Shown one piece after another: positions 5,791-13,809 of a DNA stretch of 64,000 bases (the stretch's first letter is position 1; the number at the start of each line of letters is the position of its first letter). Position numbers and translations under genes: made by a program. A model generated the notes under the pieces. It saw only the letters and a list, made by a program, of their open reading frames with translations, had not been told where the DNA came from and made no database searches. This DNA comes from Akkermansiaceae bacterium. Lineage in GTDB: Bacteria > Verrucomicrobiota > Verrucomicrobiia > Verrucomicrobiales > Akkermansiaceae. The stretch spans positions 1-64,000 of the forward strand of contig CAIKDP010000073.1 of assembly GCA_903826205.1 (NCBI GenBank). The letters are read 5' to 3'.

Positions 5791-8541
5791 ATGAGCGCAG
5801 CCCCGAATTACAAAGACACCCTGACCCTACCGCAGACGAGCTTCCCGATGCGGGGAGATCTTGTGGCTAACGAGCCCAAACGCCTCGCGCACTGGGAAAA
5901 TGGCGGGCTTTACGAAATCATTATTGCCCACCGCCGAGCGCACAATGCCCCGGAGTTCATCCTGCACGACGGTCCGCCCTTCGCCAACGGCGACGTGCAC
6001 ATGGGCACCGCCCTCAACAAGGTGCTCAAGGATCTGGTGGTGAAATCCAAGACCATGGCCGGTTTCACCGTGCCCTTCATTCCCGGTTGGGACTGCCACG
6101 GCCTGCCCATCGAGTTTAAAGTCGTGAAGGAAGCCGCCGGGTTGGAACCGGGCGAAATCCGCCGCCGCTGCGCGGAGTTTGCGAAAAAATTCATCGACAT
6201 CCAGCGGGCGTCGTTCCGCCGGCTCGGAGTTTTCGGTGATTGGGACAACCCCTATCTGACCATGGCCCCGGGTTACGAGGCGAGCGTGCTGCGCGTCTTT
6301 GCCAAGCTGGTGGAGAACGGCACGGTCTATCAGGCGAAGAAACCCGTCCAATGGTCGTACGGCGCGCAAACCGCCCTGGCCGAGGCCGAGGTCGAGTATC
6401 ACGACAAGGAGAGCCCCGCGGTGTATGTTCGATTCCCGCTGATCGAGAGCCGGTATCAGCCTGCCGGATTTCCCACCGCCTTGCATGGTGCGGCGATGGT
6501 CATCTGGACGACCACGCCGTGGACGCTGCCGGCCAACCTCGGCATCGCGGTGCACCCGGACTTCACCTATGTGGTGGGCCGCTTCCACAACGCCGGCCGC
6601 GAGGAAACACTTGTGGTGTTACGCGAACTCGTCGCGGATTTCACCGCCAAGACCGGGTTTGAGCTCACCGAAAAGCTGGCCGAGATCAAGGGCCGCGAAC
6701 TGGAAGGCGGCGCGGCGCAACATCCGTTTCTGGACCGCACGTCCAAGTTGATTCTGGCCGGCTTTGTCACCACCGACACCGGCACGGGCGCCGTGCATAT
6801 CGCCCCCGGCCATGGGGCGGACGACTATGTGGCCGGCCAGCAGAACGGCCTCGACGTGCTCTCACCCGTGGATAATGAGGGGAAATTCACCGCTGAGGTC
6901 GGCATGGCCGAACTGGTCGGCGTGCACGTATTCAAAGCCAACGGCCGCATCATAGAGATCCTCGCGGAGCACGGCCAATTGTTAGGCCAGGAAACCATCC
7001 GCCATTCCTATCCGCATTGCTGGCGCTCCAAGACGCCGGTCATTTTCCGCGCCGTCGAGCAATTCTTCATCTCGCTGGAAACGCTGCGCGGCCAGGCGCT
7101 GGAGCAAATCGACAAGGTCGAATGGCTGCCGGCATGGGGCCGCAACCGGATCTACAGCACGGTGGAAACGCGCCCGGATTGGTGCATCTCGCGGCAACGC
7201 ACCTGGGGTGTGCCGCTGCCGGTGTTTTACGCGGTCGACGGGGCGGCCATCCTGTCCGCGGAGTTGGCCCACAATGTGGCGGATTTGGTGGAAACCGAAG
7301 GCACCAATTTTTGGTTCGACCACAGTGATGCGGAGATCGCGGCCCGTCTCGGGTTGCCTGAAGGTGTTAGGAAATGCCGCGACACGCTGGATGTGTGGAT
7401 TGACTCGGGCTGCTCGCATGTCGCCGTGTTGGATGCGCACCCGCAACTGCACACGCCCTGCGATCTCTATCTGGAAGCCACCGACCAGCATCGCGGCTGG
7501 TTCCAAAGCTCGCTCATGCTCAGCGTCGCCTACCGCGGCCGCGCCCCCTACAAAGCCGTCATGACCCACGGGTTTGTCGTCGACAAGGACAAGAAAAAAC
7601 TCTCCAAGTCCGAGGCGGAAAAGGCCGGCAAGCCGATTGATGCCGCGCACTTCTACAACCAATACGGCGCCGACATCGTCCGCTTGTGGGTCAGCAGCGT
7701 GGACTGGCAGAACGAGGTGCCCTTCAGCGAGGACCTGTTCAAACAAGTCGCCGAGCCTTATCGCCGACTGCGCAACACCCTGCGTATTTTGTTAGGCAAC
7801 CTCGATGGCTTCAAGGAGAGTGGGCATCCTGCCCACACTGAGTACACCCTGCTGGACCGCTGGATTCTCGAACGGCTCCACGAAGTGACCGCCGAGTGCC
7901 TTAAAGCCTATCAGGCATTTGAGTTCCGCAAGGTGTTCAACGCGCTCAATCAATTCTGCACCACCGATCTATCCGCCATCTACATCGATGCCACCAAGGA
8001 CCGGATGTATTGCGACGCGCCGGACTCGCCGCGGCGCCGCGCGTCGCAGGCGGCGATGCATGAGATTTTCACCGCCATTGCCAAGCTGCTGGCGCCGATT
8101 CTGGCGTTCACGGCGGACGAGGCCTGGGAGCATGCCGCGTTCACCAGTGGCTCGGTTCACGAACAAGACTTCCCGGTGCCGAATCCCGTGTTCAAACCGA
8201 GTAGGGTCACCCTGCAGGCCGAGCGCTTGTTTGAAATCAAATACGTCATCCAGACCGCCATCGAAGCCTGCATCCAAGCCAGGGAGTTCACCCGCAACAA
8301 CGAGGCGGATGTCACTCTAACCATTCCGGAGAAGGACGCCGCCTTGTTGCCGCTGCTCAACGACCGCGACTTTGCCACCGAGTTCTTCATCATTGCCGGC
8401 CTCAGCGCCACCCAGGGCGAGGCCCTCGCCGCCACCGCCCGCAAGACCGATTATTGCCTCTGCCCGCGCTGCCGCAAGCATGAGCCGCTGGTGGCCAGCG
8501 GCCTGTGTGAGAGGTGTGATAGTGTGGTCATTGGTCAATAG
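5791..8541 (+). CDS. ileS: Isoleucyl-tRNA synthetase
   Basis: IleRS charges tRNA-Ile with isoleucine in the cytoplasm and edits valine. The 916-residue protein has the class I layout. The Rossmann fold opens with HDGPPFANGDVHMGT (the HIGH-box equivalent is H70-M-G-T73, so the last His is Thr), followed by GWDCHGLPIE. The CP1 editing domain contains VIWTTTPWTLPAN. The catalytic lysine loop KKLSKS lies near residue 602. A C-terminal zinc module carries CLCPRCRKHE and GLCERCDSV. Size agrees with bacterial IleRS of about 900-940 residues. The ATG at 5791 follows a clear promoter. It heads a same-strand run with lspA, pheS and pheT; ileS-lspA adjacency is common in bacteria. Confidence 0.98.
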   Translation: MSAAPNYKDTLTLPQTSFPMRGDLVANEPKRLAHWENGGLYEIIIAHRRAHNAPEFILHDGPPFANGDVHMGTALNKVLKDLVVKSKTMAGFTVPFIPGWDCHGLPIEFKVVKEAAGLEPGEIRRRCAEFAKKFIDIQRASFRRLGVFGDWDNPYLTMAPGYEASVLRVFAKLVENGTVYQAKKPVQWSYGAQTALAEAEVEYHDKESPAVYVRFPLIESRYQPAGFPTALHGAAMVIWTTTPWTLPANLGIAVHPDFTYVVGRFHNAGREETLVVLRELVADFTAKTGFELTEKLAEIKGRELEGGAAQHPFLDRTSKLILAGFVTTDTGTGAVHIAPGHGADDYVAGQQNGLDVLSPVDNEGKFTAEVGMAELVGVHVFKANGRIIEILAEHGQLLGQETIRHSYPHCWRSKTPVIFRAVEQFFISLETLRGQALEQIDKVEWLPAWGRNRIYSTVETRPDWCISRQRTWGVPLPVFYAVDGAAILSAELAHNVADLVETEGTNFWFDHSDAEIAARLGLPEGVRKCRDTLDVWIDSGCSHVAVLDAHPQLHTPCDLYLEATDQHRGWFQSSLMLSVAYRGRAPYKAVMTHGFVVDKDKKKLSKSEAEKAGKPIDAAHFYNQYGADIVRLWVSSVDWQNEVPFSEDLFKQVAEPYRRLRNTLRILLGNLDGFKESGHPAHTEYTLLDRWILERLHEVTAECLKAYQAFEFRKVFNALNQFCTTDLSAIYIDATKDRMYCDAPDSPRRRASQAAMHEIFTAIAKLLAPILAFTADEAWEHAAFTSGSVHEQDFPVPNPVFKPSRVTLQAERLFEIKYVIQTAIEACIQAREFTRNNEADVTLTIPEKDAALLPLLNDRDFATEFFIIAGLSATQGEALAATARKTDYCLCPRCRKHEPLVASGLCERCDSVVIGQ

Positions 8542-8566
8542 TCATTAGGAAAGAATATGACGCAGA

Positions 8567-8636
8567 CCAGTGACCAGTGACCAGTGACCAGTGACCAGTG
8601 ACCAGTGACCAGTGACCAGTGACCAGTGACCAGTGA
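8567..8636. repeat. Ten perfect copies of the 7-bp unit CCAGTGA
   Basis: Ten uninterrupted 7-bp units fill 70 of the 98 nt between the ileS stop codon and the lspA ATG at 8640, ending 3 nt before it. They therefore occupy the place of the lspA ribosome-binding site. Perfect short arrays like this usually vary in copy number by slippage. Confidence 0.95.
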
Positions 8637-8639
8637 CCC

Positions 8640-9212
8640 ATGACCTTTCCCCGCCTCCTCCTTTTCCTCACCCTGCCGCTCTATCTGCTTGATCAGGCGA
8701 CCAAGTATTGGACGGTGAAATGTTTTCCGCCACCGTGGGCGGAAAATGTCCACGATTTGCCGGTCATTCCCGACTTTTTCCATCTGTGCCGGGTGCACAA
8801 CCAGGGGGTGGCCTTTGGCTTTGGCAATGGCTCGGCATGGGCCCCTGTGGTGTTTTTGCTGCTGCCGTTGCTGGCGCTGGTGCTCATCCGGGTGTTCTGG
8901 CTCAAAGGGGTGTTTCATAACCTCATGTCAAGAACGGCCTTGGCCTTGTTGTTGTGCGGGATTGCCGGCAATCTAACCGACAGGCTGATCCAGGGGTTCC
9001 TGCTGGTGGAGCGTCTGGGCGAGCCGTTTTGGAGCCGGCTCTCCGCCGGCTATGTGGTGGATTTCATCGCCATCAAGCTGCCGTTTTACGACAAGCTGGT
9101 GCCGCGCAGTGGCGGTTGGTGGCCGGCCTTCAACGTGGCGGACTCCTGCATTTGCGTGGCCGCCTGCCTGTTGTTCATCGGCGGCTTGCGGGAGGAGAAG
9201 CAGGCGGGGTAG
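8640..9212 (+). CDS. lspA: Signal peptidase II (prolipoprotein signal peptidase)
   Basis: LspA cleaves the signal peptide of lipid-modified prolipoproteins in the inner membrane. The 190-residue protein has four hydrophobic segments (about residues 5-20, 67-88, 100-112 and 164-182). It also has the two catalytic aspartate motifs: GNLTDRL (family GN-x-x-DR) and FNVADS (family FNxAD). The N-terminal LLDQATKYW matches the conserved DQ-x-(T/S)K stretch. It is slightly longer than the usual 150-170 because of an insertion around the second periplasmic loop (LVERLGEPFWSRLSAG). The start ATG directly follows a ten-copy 7-bp tandem repeat and has no Shine-Dalgarno sequence. It lies downstream of ileS and is probably co-transcribed. 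Confidence 0.93.
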   Translation: MTFPRLLLFLTLPLYLLDQATKYWTVKCFPPPWAENVHDLPVIPDFFHLCRVHNQGVAFGFGNGSAWAPVVFLLLPLLALVLIRVFWLKGVFHNLMSRTALALLLCGIAGNLTDRLIQGFLLVERLGEPFWSRLSAGYVVDFIAIKLPFYDKLVPRSGGWWPAFNVADSCICVAACLLFIGGLREEKQAG

Positions 9213-9242
9213 GGTGGCATGGCCGTTGGCACCTACCGCACC

Positions 9243-9277
9243 GTCGGACAGGTCGGACAGGTCGGACAGGTCGGACA
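9243..9277. repeat. Four copies of a 9-bp unit GTCGGACAG
   Basis: A near-perfect 9-bp array (last copy short by one base) lies between the lspA stop and the pheS promoter. It has no open gene and no T-rich hairpin tail. Confidence 0.9.
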
Positions 9278-9315
9278 ATGGGGAGCACGATTTCGCGTTC
9301 CTGGCTTACTTGGCT

Positions 9316-9344
9316 TTGACCTGCGGCGCATTTCCGGCTATGCC
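9316..9344 (+). promoter_or_regulatory. Candidate pheS promoter
   Basis: TTGACC (9316-9321), 17-bp spacer, TATGCC (9339-9344), then 13 nt to the ATG at 9358. The in-frame ATG at 9340 would lie inside this -10 element, which argues for the start at 9358. Confidence 0.4.
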
Positions 9345-9357
9345 CATCGCCTTTCCC

Positions 9358-10374
9358 ATGAAGGAGCACCTCGGATCCATCGAAACTGAAGCCCTCGCCC
9401 AAATTGCCGCCGCCACCCACGAGCGGGCGCTCGATGACGCCCGCGTCGCCGTGCTGGGCAAAAAGGGCTCCCTCACCCTGGCCGCCGCCGGCATCAAGGA
9501 CGTGCCCAAAGAGGACAAGGCCGCCATCGGCCAACTCCTCAATGCCGCCCGCGCCGCCATCACCGCCGCCCTCGAGGCGAAGCAGGCGGCGTTGCGTGAG
9601 ATCGCCGACCGCGCGGCACTTGCCGGCATTGATGCCACGTTGCCGGCCCGCGGGCTGCCGGTCGGATCGCTCCATCCGCTCACGCAGATCCGCGACCAGG
9701 CGATCGGCATCTTGCGCCGGATGGGCTTTGTGTTGGCGGAAGGACCGGAGATCGAGGACGAATTCCATTGTTTTGATGCCCTCAACACGCCTGCCGACCA
9801 CCCGGCCCGCAACGAAAAGGACACGTTTTATTTTGATTCCGGCAAGTTGTTGCGCACCCACACCTCGAGCGTGCAAATCCGCACCATGGAGGCGCAGGCG
9901 CCGCCGATCCGCATCATCGCGCCGGGGTCGGCCTATCGCCGTGATGAGATTGATGCCACCCATCTATCGGTTTTCAACCAGCTTGAGGGACTTTATGTCG
10001 GCCGCGATGTTTCCTTGCCCGACCTCAAGGGGACCCTCGAATATTTCTTCCGCGAATTGTTTGGCACCCGCACCGAGGTGCGTTTCCGGCCGCACTTTTT
10101 CCCGTTCACCGAGCCGAGTTTCGAGATCGATGTGAAACTCCAGATCCAGGGGCAGGCGCCGCGCTGGATTGAGGTCGCCGGTTGCGGCATGGTCGATCCT
10201 GCGGTGTTTGACGCCATCAACAAGTCACGCAAGGACCAAGCCTTTGATCCGCAAACCACCACTGGCTTCGCCTTTGGCATGGGGCTCGACCGCCTCGCCA
10301 TGATCCGCTGGGGCATCAAGGACATCCGCTTGCTCATTGAAAATGATGTGCGCTTCCTCAAGCAGTTCGCTTGA
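9358..10374 (+). CDS. pheS: Phenylalanyl-tRNA synthetase alpha subunit
   Basis: PheS is the catalytic alpha chain of the alpha2-beta2 enzyme that charges tRNA-Phe. The 338-residue protein has an N-terminal coiled-coil arm (about residues 1-85) and then the class II core. HPLTQIRDQAIGILRRMGF, GPEIEDEFHCFDALN, RTHTSSVQIRTM (motif 2 region), FFPFTEPSFEIDV and GFAFGMGLDRLAMIRWGI (motif 3) are all intact. Length is typical. MKEHLGSIETEALAQI is the normal N-terminus. A second in-frame ATG lies 18 nt upstream at 9340, and the frame is open further back into lspA. I chose 9358 because of the family N-terminus and the promoter-like -10 at 9339. pheT follows after 35 nt, so the two form an operon. Confidence 0.96.
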   Translation: MKEHLGSIETEALAQIAAATHERALDDARVAVLGKKGSLTLAAAGIKDVPKEDKAAIGQLLNAARAAITAALEAKQAALREIADRAALAGIDATLPARGLPVGSLHPLTQIRDQAIGILRRMGFVLAEGPEIEDEFHCFDALNTPADHPARNEKDTFYFDSGKLLRTHTSSVQIRTMEAQAPPIRIIAPGSAYRRDEIDATHLSVFNQLEGLYVGRDVSLPDLKGTLEYFFRELFGTRTEVRFRPHFFPFTEPSFEIDVKLQIQGQAPRWIEVAGCGMVDPAVFDAINKSRKDQAFDPQTTTGFAFGMGLDRLAMIRWGIKDIRLLIENDVRFLKQFA

Positions 10375-10409
10375 GCGTCTATCTTCGATCTCCAATCCGC
10401 TATCTCCCC

Positions 10410-12794
10410 ATGAACATTTCACTCAACTGGCTGGCCACCCATCTCGACCTTGCCGGCAAATCCATCAAGGAAATTGACGACCTTTTCACCTTTGCCGGGG
10501 TGGAGGTCGAAGGCATCGTCGTCGAGGGCATCACCTCGGAGAAAATTGTCGTGGCGCAGGTGATGGAAGCGGTGCAGCACCCGCACGCGGACCGCCTCAA
10601 GGTCACCCATGTGGATGCCGGCGAAGGCAGCCTGCGCCAGATCGTGTGCGGCGCGCAAAACTACAAGGTGGGCGACAAAGTCCCCTGCGCGCTGCCGGGT
10701 ACGGCCTTGCCCGGGGGCTTCACCATCAGCGAGACGGTGATGCGCAAAGTGGAGTCCAGAGGCATGCTCTGCTCTGCAGCCGAGCTCGGCCTGCCGGCGG
10801 GGGAAGACGGCTTGCTCATTTTGCCTGCGGATGCCAAGGTTGGCACGCCTTTGAAACAGATGTATGAATCGGATGTTTTGTTGGAATTGGAAGTCACGCC
10901 GAACCGTCCGGATCTCTTGAGTCACCGGGGGATGGCGCGGGAGTTGGCGACCTTGCTCAAGACGCCGCTCAAGCCGTTGGAAATCCCCTCAAGGAGCGTG
11001 GGCGTCGCGCCCACGGCATCCATCCAGATCGAGGCGCCCGCCGCCTGTCCGCTTTACACGGCGGTACGCCTCTCCGGTGTGACCGTGAAAGACAGCCCGG
11101 CATGGCTCAAGCAACGGCTGGAAGCCATCGGCCAGCGGCCGATCAACAACATCGTCGATGTCACCAACTACGTGCTGCACGAGCTCGGCCAGCCGCTGCA
11201 TGCCTTCGATGCGGCCAAACTCACAGGCGGCATCGTCGTGCGCCACGCGGCGGAGGGCGAGGTGTTCCTCGCGCTGGATGAATCCCGCCATGGTCTAACG
11301 CCTGATGATCTGCTCATCTCGGATGCCTCCGGCCGCGCGCTGGCGCTGGGCGGCGTGATGGGCGGCGCCGATAGCGGCGTGACCGGGGAAACCACGGAAA
11401 TTTTGTTGGAATCGGCGTATTTCACGCCCTCCAACATCCGCCGCACGGCGCGGCGCACCGCGTTGTCCTCGGATTCATCGTACCGCTTCGAGCGCGGCGT
11501 CGATCCCGCGGGAGTGCTGGCCGCTTCGGCGCTGGCGGTCAAACTCATTGTGGAAACCGCCGGCGGCACGGCCGCTGCCACCACGCTGGTGGCGGGCGCG
11601 GCCCCGGTGCTCACCCGGCCGGTCGCCCTCGATGCCGCCAAACTCGACCAACTCATGGGCGGCGCGATCGCCCTGGCGGAAGCCGAGGCCATCCTCACCC
11701 GGCTCGGTCTAACCAAACGGTCCGACGCCACATGGGAGGTGCCGTCGTTCCGTGCCGACCTCCAGCGCCACATCGACCTGGTGGAGGAAATCGCCCGCGT
11801 GCATGGTCTGGACAACGTGCCGTCGCGCTTGCAGGGCTGCTTTGTGCCGGCCAGCGCGAGCGATGCGGCGTATGATGCGGACATGGTGCTGCGGCGGCGT
11901 TTGGCGGCGCTTGGCTTGCACGAGTGCCAGACGATCAAGCTCATAGCCGCCCAGCAACTGGCTGACGCGCTGCTGTCGCGGCCGTTGCTGGAAGGCGACG
12001 TCATCCGGGTGAAGCTGCCGTTGAGCGAGGATCATGCGGTGATGCGCCCGAGCCTGGTGCCGGGCTTGATTGCCTCTGCCGTTAGAAATGTCAGCCAGCA
12101 GGTGAAGTCGCTGCGGTTTTTTGAAATGGGGCGGGTGTTCCGCAATGCCGGCGGCGGCAAGGCGAAGGACCAGGAGAGCGACGCGCTGGCGATTCTGCTC
12201 GCCGGTCCCGGCGCACCCTTCGGTTGGGCCCGGAGCGAGCGCAACGCCGATCTGTACGACCTCAAAGGGTTGCTAAGCTCCCTGCTCGGCGGCCGCGAGG
12301 TGCGCTTTGCGCCCAAGGAGCGTCCGGGCTTTGTGCTTGCCTGCGACATCAAGGCGGACGCCCAGGTGATCGGGGTTTTCGCGCGGCTTGCTCCCGCCCG
12401 TGAACGTGAACTCGACTGCACCGCACCGGTGTATGTGGCCGAGCTCGATCTAACCAAAGTGCGCAAGTTGTTAGTTGGTATCAATCACGTGGCCGACCTG
12501 CCGCAGTTCCCGGGTTCCTCGCGTGATGCGGCGATGGAGTTGCCGCTGGCCACCGCCAACGCGCAGCTGGAGAACGTCATCGACAAATGTGCCGAGCCGT
12601 TGCTGACGGCCTATGAATGCTTTGATGTGTTCACCGATTCCACCGGCGCCAGGCTGCCGGTGGACCGGAAATCCGTGGCCTATCGCTTCCACTACCGCGC
12701 CGCCGACCGCACCCTCAAGTCCGATGAGGTCGATGCCGCCCATCAGCGGGTGCTCGGGGCACTGGGCAAGGATCTCGGCGTGAAATTCCGTTAG
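10410..12794 (+). CDS. pheT: Phenylalanyl-tRNA synthetase beta subunit
   Basis: PheT is the beta chain of PheRS, with editing and tRNA-binding roles. The 794-residue protein has the domains in order. Near the N-terminus is the EMAP/OB-type tRNA-binding domain (VAQVMEAVQHPHADRLKVTHVDAG, about residues 40-150). B3/B4 editing modules follow (VTPNRPDLLSHRGMARE, NNIVDVTNYVLHELGQPLHAFD). Next come B5 and a catalytic-like core (RFERGVDP, LVEEIARVHGLDNVP), and a C-terminal ferredoxin-fold anticodon domain (PQFPGSSRDAAMELPL to the end). The size is normal for bacterial PheT. The start ATG at 10410 is preceded by TATCTCCCC and gives the family-standard MNISLNWL. The open frame reaches back to 10371, overlapping pheS, but that extension is unlike the family. 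Confidence 0.97.
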   Translation: MNISLNWLATHLDLAGKSIKEIDDLFTFAGVEVEGIVVEGITSEKIVVAQVMEAVQHPHADRLKVTHVDAGEGSLRQIVCGAQNYKVGDKVPCALPGTALPGGFTISETVMRKVESRGMLCSAAELGLPAGEDGLLILPADAKVGTPLKQMYESDVLLELEVTPNRPDLLSHRGMARELATLLKTPLKPLEIPSRSVGVAPTASIQIEAPAACPLYTAVRLSGVTVKDSPAWLKQRLEAIGQRPINNIVDVTNYVLHELGQPLHAFDAAKLTGGIVVRHAAEGEVFLALDESRHGLTPDDLLISDASGRALALGGVMGGADSGVTGETTEILLESAYFTPSNIRRTARRTALSSDSSYRFERGVDPAGVLAASALAVKLIVETAGGTAAATTLVAGAAPVLTRPVALDAAKLDQLMGGAIALAEAEAILTRLGLTKRSDATWEVPSFRADLQRHIDLVEEIARVHGLDNVPSRLQGCFVPASASDAAYDADMVLRRRLAALGLHECQTIKLIAAQQLADALLSRPLLEGDVIRVKLPLSEDHAVMRPSLVPGLIASAVRNVSQQVKSLRFFEMGRVFRNAGGGKAKDQESDALAILLAGPGAPFGWARSERNADLYDLKGLLSSLLGGREVRFAPKERPGFVLACDIKADAQVIGVFARLAPARERELDCTAPVYVAELDLTKVRKLLVGINHVADLPQFPGSSRDAAMELPLATANAQLENVIDKCAEPLLTAYECFDVFTDSTGARLPVDRKSVAYRFHYRAADRTLKSDEVDAAHQRVLGALGKDLGVKFR

Positions 12795-12807
12795 GCGTGG
12801 AATTGCC

Positions 12808-12836
12808 TTGGCGGATGGAGGGGGGCGGGCTAATAC
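12808..12836 (+). promoter_or_regulatory. Candidate promoter of the phosphotransferase gene
   Basis: TTGGCG (12808-12813), 17-bp spacer, TAATAC (12831-12836), then 10 nt to the ATG at 12847. The deduced leader is only a few nucleotides. Confidence 0.45.
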
Positions 12837-12846
12837 TGCCGCGCCC

Positions 12847-13809
12847 ATGCCGACCGACGCGATCCTCTCCACGGCCCGCCAATTTCTTGGTGTCCATCCG
12901 ACCGTATCCGTGACCCTGGAGCCGATCAAGCGCGGCGCCTCGGGGCGGACGATATTGCGGGTCAAGACCCAAGGGCACGAGCCGTTCATTGGCATCCATT
13001 GGACGGATGAGCGGGAGGACAACGAGCAATATATCCCGGTGGGGCATTTTCTCAAAAAGTGCCGGCTGCGGGTGCCGGCGATCCTGCATGAAAATCCGAA
13101 GCGGCATGTGGTGCTTGTCGAGGATCTGGGCGATGTGGATTTGCTGTCGCTCAAGGCCCAGCCCTTCGAGGCGCGTTTGCCGCTCTACCGGTCGGCGTTG
13201 GAGCAGGTGGACCGCTTGTTTTATGCCAAGCCGGACAAGGACATGGTGTTGATGCCGCCGTTTGATGCCGCGTTGTATCGCTGGGAGCAGGAGTATTTCT
13301 TTGAGTTTTTGGTGGAGGACCATCTGGGGCTCGATGCGGGTCCGTTGCGCAAAAACCCGGTGTTTGCCGATCTGGCCGAGCGTCTGGGCAAGGTGTCCAG
13401 ACATCTGGTGCACCGCGATTTTCAATCGCAGAACCTGCTGGTGAAGGACGGCCAGGTGTGGCTCATCGATTTTCAGGGATTGCGCCGCGGACGGCAGGAA
13501 TACGACATAGCGTCGTTGGTTTACGACCCCTACATGAACCACACGGCCGCCGAACGCGAGGCCTTGTTAGGCTTGTGGGAGGAAATTTCCGATGAGCGCC
13601 CGGAGCCCCGCTTGTTTCATGAATGTGCCAGCCAACGCCTGATGCAGGCGCTGGGGGCCTACGCCAATATTGTGCACCGGCGCGGTGACGAATGGTACCG
13701 ACCGCACATCGCCACCGCCGGCCGCCTGCTCAAGGGGGTGACGGACGGGACGGCCTTGGAAGCACCGCTGGCGCGCGTTTTCAAGGCGTTAGACGCAGTA
13801 TCGCCGTGA
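12847..13809 (+). CDS. APH-fold phosphotransferase, AmgK-like sugar kinase candidate
   Basis: A 320-residue cytoplasmic kinase of the aminoglycoside-phosphotransferase fold. The catalytic loop LVHRDFQSQNLLV and the metal-binding VWLIDFQGLRRGRQEYDIASLV follow the H-x-D-x5-N ... DF pattern. The DFQ and E-Y-D-I-A-S-L context resembles AmgK, the anomeric N-acetylmuramate/N-acetylglucosamine kinase of cell-wall recycling, but no MurU nucleotidyltransferase is next to it. An N-terminal lobe with KRGASGRTILRV and a lysine-poor strand is present. The start at 12847 is preferred over an upstream in-frame codon because it follows a promoter-like -10 by 10 nt. Its stop codon overlaps the next gene's GTG start (GTGA), so the two are translationally coupled. 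The substrate is unproven. Confidence 0.75.
   Translation: MPTDAILSTARQFLGVHPTVSVTLEPIKRGASGRTILRVKTQGHEPFIGIHWTDEREDNEQYIPVGHFLKKCRLRVPAILHENPKRHVVLVEDLGDVDLLSLKAQPFEARLPLYRSALEQVDRLFYAKPDKDMVLMPPFDAALYRWEQEYFFEFLVEDHLGLDAGPLRKNPVFADLAERLGKVSRHLVHRDFQSQNLLVKDGQVWLIDFQGLRRGRQEYDIASLVYDPYMNHTAAEREALLGLWEEISDERPEPRLFHECASQRLMQALGAYANIVHRRGDEWYRPHIATAGRLLKGVTDGTALEAPLARVFKALDAVSP

Noticed and set aside
9052-9357. Upstream extension of the pheS frame into lspA
   Set aside because: Translation is Ser/Arg/Pro-rich and crosses the 9-bp repeat; PheS begins at the coiled-coil arm after 9358.
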